64,000 bases of DNA from Streptomyces sp. AC550_RSS872 (GTDB taxonomy: Bacteria > Actinomycetota > Actinomycetes > Streptomycetales > Streptomycetaceae), in assembly GCF_019049285.1 (NCBI RefSeq), contig NZ_JAGMUL010000005.1, positions 62,001 through 126,000 of the forward strand, read 5' to 3'. The position numbers and the translations under genes are program-made. Below, one piece after another: positions 56,910 to 64,000 of the stretch. Every line of letters starts with the position of its first letter. Position 1 is the first letter of the stretch. Below the pieces are notes generated by a model, which did no database searches, was not told the origin of the DNA, and saw only the letters and a program-made list of their open reading frames with translations.

Positions 56910-58961
56910 CTAGGCCCAGTCCTCCGGCTCAGGCTCAGGCTCCATCTCGGGCCAGTCGTCCGCTCCGTGATCGGCCGCGGGTGCCGCGTCACCTGCTGCA
57001 CCGGCCTCGGAGCCCTCACGCATGGAGGAGAGCACCTCAAGCACGCCCTCCCCATACGTGGCCAGCTTCTTCTCGCCGACCCCGCCGACGCCCCCGAGTT
57101 CCCGCACGGACGCGGGCCACACCGTCACGATCTCCCGCAGCGTCGCGTCATGGAAGATCACATACGCCGGAACCCCCTGCTCCCGAGCCTGCTCCGCACG
57201 CCAGGCCCGCAGCGCCTCGAAGGCCGGCACCAGCTCCTCCGGCAACTCGGCCACGGCGGCCTTCGCCTTGCGCTCGCCGCGCCCGGACCCGCCGGAACCG
57301 GACCCCGACGCCGACCGCGAGGTCACCGGCTTCTTCGGCTCCTTCCGCAGCGGCACCGCCCGCTCCCGCCGCAGCACCGTGCCACTGGCCTCGGTCAGCA
57401 CAAGCGTCCCGTACTCGCCCTCGACCGCGAGCAGTCCCTGCGCCAGCAACTGCCGGATGACGCCCCGCCACTCGCCCTCGTTCAGCTCCTCGCCGATGCC
57501 GAACACCGACAGCTGGTCGTGGTCGAACTGGATCACCTTGCCGGTCCGCTTGCCCAGCAGGATGTCGACGATCTGCAACGCCCCGAACTTCTGCCCCCGC
57601 TCGCGCTGCAACCGCACCACCGTCGACAGCACCTTCTGCGCCGCGATGGTGCCGTCCCAGGTCTCCGGCGGTGTCAGGCAGGTGTCGCAGTTGCCACAGC
57701 CCGCCGCGACGGGGTCCTGGCCGAAGTAGGCGAGCAGCTGGCCGCGCCGGCACTGGGCCGTCTCGCACAGCGCCAGCATCGCGTCCAGGTGCGAGGCGGC
57801 CCGGCGCCGGAAGGCCTCGTCGCCCTCGCCCGACTGGATCAGCTTGCGCTGCTGTATGACGTCGTTGAGGCCGTAGGCCATCCAGGCCGTGGAGGGCAGG
57901 CCGTCACGTCCCGCGCGGCCCGTCTCCTGGTAGTAGCCCTCGACCGACTTGGGCAGGTCGAGATGGGCGACGAACCGCACGTCCGGCTTGTCGATGCCCA
58001 TTCCGAAGGCAATGGTCGCCACCACGACCAGGCCCTCCTCCCGCAGGAAACGGGACTGGTGCGCGGCGCGCGTGCCCGCGTCCAGGCCCGCGTGGTAGGG
58101 CACCGCCTCGATGCCGTTGCGGCTCAGGAACTCGGCCGTCGCCTCCACGGACTTGCGGGACAGGCAGTACACGATGCCCGCGTCGCCCGCGTGCTCCTCG
58201 CGCAGGAAGCTCAGCAGCTGCTTCTTCGGGTCCGCCTTCGGCACGATCCGGTACTGGATGTTGGGCCGGTCGAAGCTCGCCACGAAGTGCCGGGCCGTCG
58301 GCATGTTCAGCCGCTGCGTGATCTCCTGGTGCGTCGCATGCGTGGCCGTCGCCGTGAGCGCGATCCGGGGAACGTCCGGCCAGCGCTCACCGAGCAGCGA
58401 CAGGGCCAGATAGTCGGGGCGGAAGTCGTGACCCCACTGGGACACACAGTGCGCCTCGTCGATCGCGAACACCGCGATCTTGCCGCGCGACAGCAGGTCC
58501 AGCGTCGAGTCGAGCCGCAGCCGCTCCGGGGCGAGGTACAGCAGGTCCAGCTCGCCCGCCAGGAACTCCGCCTCCACCACCCGCCGCTCGTCGAAGTCCT
58601 GTGTGGAGTTGACGAACCCGGCCCGCACGCCGAGCGCCCTCAGCGCGTCCACCTGGTCCTGCATCAGCGCGATGAGCGGCGAGACGACGATGCCCGTACC
58701 CGGTCTGACCAGGGAGGGAATCTGGTAGCAGAGCGACTTCCCGCCGCCGGTCGGCATGAGCACGACGGCGTCGCCGCCGGCCACCACATGCTCGATGACG
58801 GCTCCCTGTTCGCCGCGGAAGGCCTCGTACCCGAAGACCCGGTGCAGTGCGGCCAGCGCCTCGCTGTCGCCCGCCTGTGCCACCTCGGTCACCCTTGGCA
58901 TCTCGCTGATCCCGCCCGTCGCACCCATCGTCGTGTCCCCCGTACGTCGTCCCTCGACCAC
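56910..58961 (-). CDS. recQ: ATP-dependent DNA helicase RecQ
   Basis: 683 residues. Walker [18 protein letters not shown] box [30 protein letters not shown] (motif VI), the zinc-binding Cys cluster ([25 protein letters not shown]), an RQC wing and a C-terminal HRDC domain ([17 protein letters not shown]). GTG 58961 has GGAGG 5 nt before; ATG 58928 has GGGGGA and is an equal candidate (the 11 extra residues look non-conserved). It unwinds DNA in recombination repair. Confidence 0.94.
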   Translation of the reverse strand: MVEGRRTGDTTMGATGGISEMPRVTEVAQAGDSEALAALHRVFGYEAFRGEQGAVIEHVVAGGDAVVLMPTGGGKSLCYQIPSLVRPGTGIVVSPLIALMQDQVDALRALGVRAGFVNSTQDFDERRVVEAEFLAGELDLLYLAPERLRLDSTLDLLSRGKIAVFAIDEAHCVSQWGHDFRPDYLALSLLGERWPDVPRIALTATATHATHQEITQRLNMPTARHFVASFDRPNIQYRIVPKADPKKQLLSFLREEHAGDAGIVYCLSRKSVEATAEFLSRNGIEAVPYHAGLDAGTRAAHQSRFLREEGLVVVATIAFGMGIDKPDVRFVAHLDLPKSVEGYYQETGRAGRDGLPSTAWMAYGLNDVIQQRKLIQSGEGDEAFRRRAASHLDAMLALCETAQCRRGQLLAYFGQDPVAAGCGNCDTCLTPPETWDGTIAAQKVLSTVVRLQRERGQKFGALQIVDILLGKRTGKVIQFDHDQLSVFGIGEELNEGEWRGVIRQLLAQGLLAVEGEYGTLVLTEASGTVLRRERAVPLRKEPKKPVTSRSASGSGSGGSGRGERKAKAAVAELPEELVPAFEALRAWRAEQAREQGVPAYVIFHDATLREIVTVWPASVRELGGVGGVGEKKLATYGEGVLEVLSSMREGSEAGAAGDAAPAADHGADDWPEMEPEPEPEDWA

Positions 58962-59082
58962 TTGCCTCCACGATAGGGGCCGCCACCGACAGCACCGGAG
59001 TTATCCACAGGCCCACCCCTCACCCGTTCGCGATCGGTCGGACACCGTGAGTGATCGGCGAGCGGCAGGCCCCTCCACAACA

Positions 59083-59121
59083 CAGTGGCCCGGCGTCCCT
59101 CCGAGGGAAGCCGGGCCGCTG
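59083..59121. terminator. Long hairpin between recQ and nuoN
   Basis: CAGTGGCCCGGC and GCCGGGCCGCTG pair over 12 bp (one G-T), with an inner TCCCT/AGGGA. It lies 69 bp beyond the nuoN stop on the minus strand and upstream of recQ. Confidence 0.8.
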
Positions 59122-59132
59122 CTGTGAGGGCG

Positions 59133-59183
59133 GGCCGTACGAGCAGACCGTACGAGCGAGCCGTACAAGCGAGCCGTACGGGC
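59133..59183. repeat. Four tandem 12-13-bp repeats after nuoN
   Basis: GGCCGTACGAGCA, GACCGTACGAGC, GAGCCGTACAAGC and GAGCCGTACGGGC run without gaps just past the nuoN stop. Confidence 0.8.
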
Positions 59184-59189
59184 GCCGCG

Positions 59190-60839
59190 TCAGCGCACGA
59201 ACACTCCTGCCGTACTCGCCAGATCCAGGAAGTACTGCGGCGCGACACCCAGCACCAGCGTCACCGCCACACCGACCCCGATGGCCGTCATCGTCAGCGG
59301 CGACGGAACGGCGACCGTGGGCCCCTCGGGCCGCGGCTCACTGAAGAACATGAGCACGATGACGCGGATGTAGAAGAACGCCGCGATCGCCGACGAGATC
59401 ACACCGACCACGACCAGCGGGGCCGCCCCGCCCTCCGCCGCCGCCTTGAACACGGCGAACTTCCCGGCGAAGCCGGAGGTCAGCGGGATACCGGCGAAGG
59501 CCAGCAGGAACACCGCGAACACGGCGGCGACCAGCGGCGAACGGCGGCCCAGACCCGCCCAGTTGGACAGGTGCGTGGCCTCGCCGCCGGCGTCCCGCAC
59601 CAGCGTCACCACCGCGAACGCCCCGATCGTCACGAACGAGTACGCGGCCAGATAGAAGAGGACCGACGACACCCCGTCCGGCGTGGTGGCGATGACACCC
59701 GCGAGGATGAACCCGGCGTGCGCGATCGACGAGTACGCCAGCAGCCGCTTGATGTCGGTCTGCGTGATCGCGACGATCGCACCGCCCAGCATGGTGACGA
59801 TCACCACGCCCCACATGACCGGCCGCCAGTCCCAGCGCAGCCCCGGCAGCACCACGTACAGAATCCGCAGCAGCGCGCCGAACGCCGCCACCTTCGTCGC
59901 CGCCGCCATGAATCCGGTCACCGGCGTCGGAGCGCCCTGGTAGACGTCGGGCGTCCACATGTGGAACGGGACCGCGCCCACCTTGAACAGCAGCCCCATC
60001 ACGATCATCGCGGCGCCGACCAGCAGCAGCGCGTCGTTGCCCATGGTGTCCGCGAGCGCCGGGCTGACCTCCGGGACCGTACCGTCGACGACCTGCGCGA
60101 TCGTCGCGTACGACACGGAGCCCGCGTAGCCGTACAGCAGCGCGATGCCGAACAGCGTGAACGCGGAGGCGAAGGCACCGAGCAGGAAGTACTTGACCGC
60201 GGCCTCCTGCGACATCAGCCGCTTGCGGCGGGCCAGCGCGCACATCAGGTACAGCGGGAGCGAGAGGACTTCCAGGGCGATGAACAGCGTCAGCAGATCG
60301 TTGGCCGCCGGGAACACGAGCATGCCCGCGACCGCGAACATCAGCAGCGGGAACACCTCGGTGGTGGTGAACCCGGCCTTCACGGCGGCCTTCTCGCTGT
60401 CGCTGCCGGGCACGGACGCGGCCTGCGCGGCGAAGGAGTCGACCCGGTTGCCGTGCGCCGCCGGGTCGAGCCGCCGCTCGGCGAAGGTGAACAGGCCGAC
60501 CAGGGCGGCCAGCAGGATCGTGCCCTGGAGGAAGAGGGCGGGCCCGTCGACGGCGATGGCGCCCATCGCGGCGATGCCCGCCTTGGTCGTGGCGTATCCG
60601 CCGGCCGCGAGCGCCACGACCGCGGCAAAGGCCGCGACGAGCGCCACTGCGGAGACGAACACCTGCGCGTAGTAACGGGCCTTGCGCGGGACGACCGCCT
60701 CGATCAGCACCCCGACGACCGCCGCGCCGACGATGATCAGGGTGGGCGAGAGCTGTCCGTACTCGATCTTCGGCGCGCCGATCTTCGGGATCGGGTCGGC
60801 CGCGATTGTCCACAGGCTGTGGACGGCTGATGCGCTCAC
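59190..60839 (-). CDS. nuoN: NADH-quinone oxidoreductase subunit N (main complex I operon)
   Basis: 549 residues, GTG start overlapping the nuoM stop (GTGA). Antiporter-like signature: VMGLLFKVGAVPFHMWTPDVYQGAPTP and IKRLLAYSSIAHAGFIL. 14 or so spans. It is longer and clearly diverged from the nuoN at 18104. It is the last gene of the operon that extends beyond the window. Confidence 0.94.
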   Translation of the reverse strand: MSASAVHSLWTIAADPIPKIGAPKIEYGQLSPTLIIVGAAVVGVLIEAVVPRKARYYAQVFVSAVALVAAFAAVVALAAGGYATTKAGIAAMGAIAVDGPALFLQGTILLAALVGLFTFAERRLDPAAHGNRVDSFAAQAASVPGSDSEKAAVKAGFTTTEVFPLLMFAVAGMLVFPAANDLLTLFIALEVLSLPLYLMCALARRKRLMSQEAAVKYFLLGAFASAFTLFGIALLYGYAGSVSYATIAQVVDGTVPEVSPALADTMGNDALLLVGAAMIVMGLLFKVGAVPFHMWTPDVYQGAPTPVTGFMAAATKVAAFGALLRILYVVLPGLRWDWRPVMWGVVIVTMLGGAIVAITQTDIKRLLAYSSIAHAGFILAGVIATTPDGVSSVLFYLAAYSFVTIGAFAVVTLVRDAGGEATHLSNWAGLGRRSPLVAAVFAVFLLAFAGIPLTSGFAGKFAVFKAAAEGGAAPLVVVGVISSAIAAFFYIRVIVLMFFSEPRPEGPTVAVPSPLTMTAIGVGVAVTLVLGVAPQYFLDLASTAGVFVR

Positions 60840-62407
60840 TTGGCCGCCTCCACCTCGGGCTGGGGGTCCTTCTTCTGTACGTCGGACATGGTCTGCTTGA
60901 CCGCCGGGTTGACGATGTCCGTGACGGGCTTCGGGTAGACGCCCAGGAAGATCAGCAGTGCGACCAGCGGGGCGACGACCAGGAGCTCGCGCACCCTGAG
61001 GTCGGGCATCGCCGAGACCTCCGGCTTCACCGGGCCCGTCATCGTCCGCTGGTAGAGGACGAGGGTGTAGAGCGCGGCGAGCACGATGCCGAACGTGGCG
61101 ATGATGCCGATCACCGGGTAGCGCGTGAACGTGCCGACCAGGACCAGGAACTCACTCACGAACGGTGCAAGGCCGGGTAGCGACAGGGTCGCCAGACCGC
61201 CGATCAGGAAGGTGCCGGCGAGCACCGGGGCGACCTTCTGCACTCCGCCGTAGTCGGCGATGAGCCGCGAGCCGCGCCGGGAGATCAGGAACCCGGCCAC
61301 CAGCATCAACGCCGCCGTCGAGATCCCGTGGTTGACCATGTACAGCGTCGCACCGGACTGGCCCTGGCTGGTCATCGCGAAGATGCCCATGATGATGAAG
61401 CCGAAGTGCGAGATCGACGCGTACGCGATCAGACGCTTCATGTCCCGCTGGCCGACCGCCAGCAGCGCCCCGTAGATGATGCTGACCAGCGCCAGCACGA
61501 GGATCGCGGGTGTCGCCCACTTGCTGGCCTCCGGGAACAACTGGAGGCAGAAGCGGAGCATCGCGAAGGTGCCCACCTTGTCGACGACCGCCGTGATGAG
61601 GACGGCGACCGGTGCGGTGGCCTCCCCCATCGCGTTGGGCAGCCAGGTGTGCAGCGGCCACAGCGGGGCCTTCACGGCGAAGGCGAAGAAGAAGCCGAGG
61701 AACAGCCAGCGTTCGGTGTTCGTCGCCATGTCGAGCGTGCCGTTGGCGCGGGCCTCGGCGATCTCCTGAAGGCTGAAGTTCCCGGCGACCACGTAGAGGC
61801 CGATCACCGCGGCCAGCATGATCAGACCGCCGACCAGGTTGTACAGCAGGAACTTCACAGCGGCGTACGACCGTTGTGTCGACGCCACCTTCTCGCCGTG
61901 CTCGTGGGCACGGTCCCCGAAGCCGCCGATGAGGAAGTACATCGGGATCAGCATGGCTTCGAAGAAGATGTAGAAGAGGAAGACGTCGGTGGCCTCGAAG
62001 GAGAGGATCACCATCGCCTCGACGCCCAGGATCAGGGCGAAGAAGCCCTGCGTGGGCCGCCAGCGCGAACTGCCGGTCTCCAGCGGGTCGGCATCGTGCC
62101 AGCCCGCGAGGATGATGAACGGGATCAGCAGCGCCGTCAGCGCGATCAGCGCCACCGCGATGCCGTCCACGCCGAGTTCGTAGCGGACGCCGAAGTCCGC
62201 GATCCAGGCGTGGGACTCGGTGAGCTGATAGCGGTCGCCGTCCGGGTCGAAGCGGACCAGGACGGTGATCGCGAGGGCGAGCGTGGCGAGCGAGACGAGC
62301 AGCGCCAGCCACTTGGCGGCGGTGCGCCGGGCGGCCGGTACGGCGGCCGTGGCGACCGCCCCGATCGCCGGGAGCGCCGCCGTAGCTGTCAGAAGAGGAA
62401 AGGACAT
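60836..62407 (-). CDS. nuoM: NADH-quinone oxidoreductase subunit M (main complex I operon)
   Basis: 523 residues from ATG 62407. IFFEAMLIPMYFLIGGFG, VKAPLWPLHTWLPNAMGEATAP and MKRLIAYASISHFGFIIMG are the NuoM signatures. It lies 5 nt after nuoL and overlaps nuoN. Compared with the partial operon NuoM it has an extra 40-residue loop region (AHEHGEKVASTQR). Confidence 0.94.
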   Translation of the reverse strand: MSFPLLTATAALPAIGAVATAAVPAARRTAAKWLALLVSLATLALAITVLVRFDPDGDRYQLTESHAWIADFGVRYELGVDGIAVALIALTALLIPFIILAGWHDADPLETGSSRWRPTQGFFALILGVEAMVILSFEATDVFLFYIFFEAMLIPMYFLIGGFGDRAHEHGEKVASTQRSYAAVKFLLYNLVGGLIMLAAVIGLYVVAGNFSLQEIAEARANGTLDMATNTERWLFLGFFFAFAVKAPLWPLHTWLPNAMGEATAPVAVLITAVVDKVGTFAMLRFCLQLFPEASKWATPAILVLALVSIIYGALLAVGQRDMKRLIAYASISHFGFIIMGIFAMTSQGQSGATLYMVNHGISTAALMLVAGFLISRRGSRLIADYGGVQKVAPVLAGTFLIGGLATLSLPGLAPFVSEFLVLVGTFTRYPVIGIIATFGIVLAALYTLVLYQRTMTGPVKPEVSAMPDLRVRELLVVAPLVALLIFLGVYPKPVTDIVNPAVKQTMSDVQKKDPQPEVEAAK

Positions 62408-62412
62408 CGGTA

Positions 62413-64000
62413 TCAGACCGCCCTCATCAGCAGGGTCGCGGCGATGAGGATCGCCGCACCGCCGAACATCGAGACCGCGTACGACCGCGCGAAGCCGTTC
62501 TGGAGCCTGCGCATCCGTCCGGACAGACCGCCGACCGAGGCCGCCGTGCCGTTGACGACGCCGTCGACCAGGGTGTGGTCGACGTACACGAGGGAGCGCG
62601 TGAGGTGTTCGCCGCCGCGTACGAGGACGACGTGGTTGAAGTCGTCCTGGAGCAGGTCGCGCCGGGCGGCCCGGGTGAGCAGCGACCCGCGCGGGGCGAC
62701 GGCGGGGACCGGGCGTCGGCCGTACTGGGCGTAGGCGATGGCGACGCCGATGATCATGCACGCCACGGTCGCGCTGGTGACCGCTGCCGCGCCGATCGGC
62801 GGGTGGCCGTGGGAGTGCCCGGTGATGGGCTCCAGCCAGTGCACGAAACGGTCGCCGATGCTGAAGAACGCACCGCCGGCCACCGATCCCACGGCCAGCA
62901 CGATCATGGGGATCGTCATGACCTTGGGCGACTCGTGCGGGTGCGGCTCCGCGTGCTCGCCGTGCGTCTCGGCGGCGGGCTCCACGCTGGGCTCGGCCGG
63001 TGAGGCCGTCTTCGTGTGACGCCAGCGCTCCTCACCGAAGAACGTCATCAGCATCACGCGCGTCATGTAGTACGCCGTGATGGCCGCGCCCAGCAGAGCA
63101 CAGGCGCCGAGGATCCAGCCCTCGGTGCCGCCCTTGGCGAACGCCGCCTCGATGATCTTGTCCTTGGAGAAGAAGCCGGACAGGCCCGGGAAGCCGATGA
63201 TGGCGAGGTAGCCGAGGCCGAAGGTGACGAACGTGACCGGCATGTACTTGCGCAGGCCGCCGTACTTGCGCATGTCGACCTCGTCGTTCATGCCGTGCAT
63301 GACCGAGCCGGCGCCGAGGAACAGCCCGGCCTTGAAGAAGCCGTGCGTCACCAGGTGCATGATCGCGAAGACGTAGCCGATGGGGCCGAGGCCCGCGGCG
63401 AGGACCATGTAGCCGATCTGCGACATGGTCGAGCCGGCCAGCGCCTTCTTGATGTCGTCCTTCGCGCAACCGACGATCGCACCGAAGAGAAGCGTGACGG
63501 CGCCGACGATGGTGACCACCAACTGCGCGTCGGGCGCGGCGTTGAAGATGGCGCCGGAGCGGACGATCAGGTAGACGCCCGCGGTCACCATCGTCGCGGC
63601 GTGGATGAGGGCCGAGACCGGGGTCGGGCCCTCCATCGCGTCCCCGAGCCAGGACTGAAGCGGCACCTGGGCGGACTTGCCGCAGGCGGCGAGCAGCAGC
63701 ATCAGGCCGATGGCGGTGAGCTTGCCCTCGCTCGCGTCACCGACCAGGCCGGGCTCCCCCTCCCCGCCGAGCACCGGCCCGAAGGCGAAGGTGCCGAACC
63801 AGAGGAACATCATCATGATCGCGATCGACAGGCCCATGTCGCCGACGCGGTTGACCAGGAAGGCCTTCTTCGCGGCCGTGGCGGCGCTGGGCTTGTGCTG
63901 CCAGAAGCCGATCAGCAGGTAGGAGGCGAGACCGACGCCTTCCCAGCCGACGTACAGAAGCAGGTAGTTGTCGGCGAGGACGAGCAGCAGCATCGCCGCG
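62413..64000 (-). CDS. nuoL: NADH-quinone oxidoreductase subunit L (main complex I operon, 5' end off the window)
   Basis: 529 C-terminal codons. [73 protein letters not shown] and the His/Glu-rich insert in the lateral helix ([12 protein letters not shown]) are seen. The start lies beyond base 64000. Confidence 0.94.
   Translation of the reverse strand, partial: AAMLLLVLADNYLLLYVGWEGVGLASYLLIGFWQHKPSAATAAKKAFLVNRVGDMGLSIAIMMMFLWFGTFAFGPVLGGEGEPGLVGDASEGKLTAIGLMLLLAACGKSAQVPLQSWLGDAMEGPTPVSALIHAATMVTAGVYLIVRSGAIFNAAPDAQLVVTIVGAVTLLFGAIVGCAKDDIKKALAGSTMSQIGYMVLAAGLGPIGYVFAIMHLVTHGFFKAGLFLGAGSVMHGMNDEVDMRKYGGLRKYMPVTFVTFGLGYLAIIGFPGLSGFFSKDKIIEAAFAKGGTEGWILGACALLGAAITAYYMTRVMLMTFFGEERWRHTKTASPAEPSVEPAAETHGEHAEPHPHESPKVMTIPMIVLAVGSVAGGAFFSIGDRFVHWLEPITGHSHGHPPIGAAAVTSATVACMIIGVAIAYAQYGRRPVPAVAPRGSLLTRAARRDLLQDDFNHVVLVRGGEHLTRSLVYVDHTLVDGVVNGTAASVGGLSGRMRRLQNGFARSYAVSMFGGAAILIAATLLMRAV

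Overview
The window is about 64 kb of high-GC actinobacterial chromosome, almost certainly from a Streptomyces. The signs are pervasive G/C third positions, many GTG starts, GGAGG-type ribosome binding sites, 4-nt start/stop overlaps, and a core gene order running from secE to the nuo genes. Gene names rest on reading motifs in the translated sequence; no database search was run.

Layout. 1-9.8 kb: the start of secE, tRNA-Trp, an aspartate-type aminotransferase, an adenosine deaminase-family enzyme, a TetR gene with a frame-broken NAD(P)-binding gene, murB, a TetR/MFS efflux unit with matching operators, a MaoC (HadA/HadB-like) pair, rpmG, tRNA-Met and tRNA-Thr. 9.8-18 kb: an amidohydrolase that has lost catalytic residues, small enzymes, tRNA-Tyr, yajQ, a GlsB/YeaQ membrane protein, an APC permease, a SUKH protein, yccF and htpX. 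18-28.3 kb: a second, partial complex I operon read leftwards (nuoA-B-C-H-I-J-K-L-M-N). It has no nuoD, E, F or G, and its NuoC carries a 290-residue disordered tail with five copies of an RRxR[ST]xxxGSAS motif. 28.6-35.6 kb: two paralogous NarL-type sensor kinases, one response regulator, and korAB (2-oxoacid:ferredoxin oxidoreductase). 35.6-49.8 kb: a mixed accessory stretch including HxlR/QorB, RarD, a secreted M28 peptidase, a TPR protein divergent from a P-loop-like protein, an amidase with heptad repeats, an ABC exporter, a LolA-like protein, a frame-broken CHRD/DUF3455 gene and a polyprenyl diphosphate synthase. 49.8-52 kb: a decayed POT transporter plus CocE/S15-type hydrolase. 52.3-59 kb: a c-di-AMP (ydaO-type) riboswitch before a LysM/transglycosylase gene, a HAD phosphatase, fumarylacetoacetase, an M56 peptidase and recQ. 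59.2-64 kb: nuoN, nuoM and partial nuoL of what is probably the complete complex I operon.

How the genes may work together. Respiration dominates: two sets of complex I membrane subunits, a prenyl diphosphate synthase that could supply the menaquinone tail, and KorAB, which yields reduced ferredoxin. The partial complex keeps the ferredoxin-like NuoI and the NuoB/NuoC connection but lacks the NADH-oxidising NuoEFG module and NuoD. With KorAB and a two-kinase regulatory system next to it, a ferredoxin-fed proton pump that borrows NuoD from the other operon is a reasonable but untested model. The repeat-bearing NuoC tail is the most unusual single feature seen.
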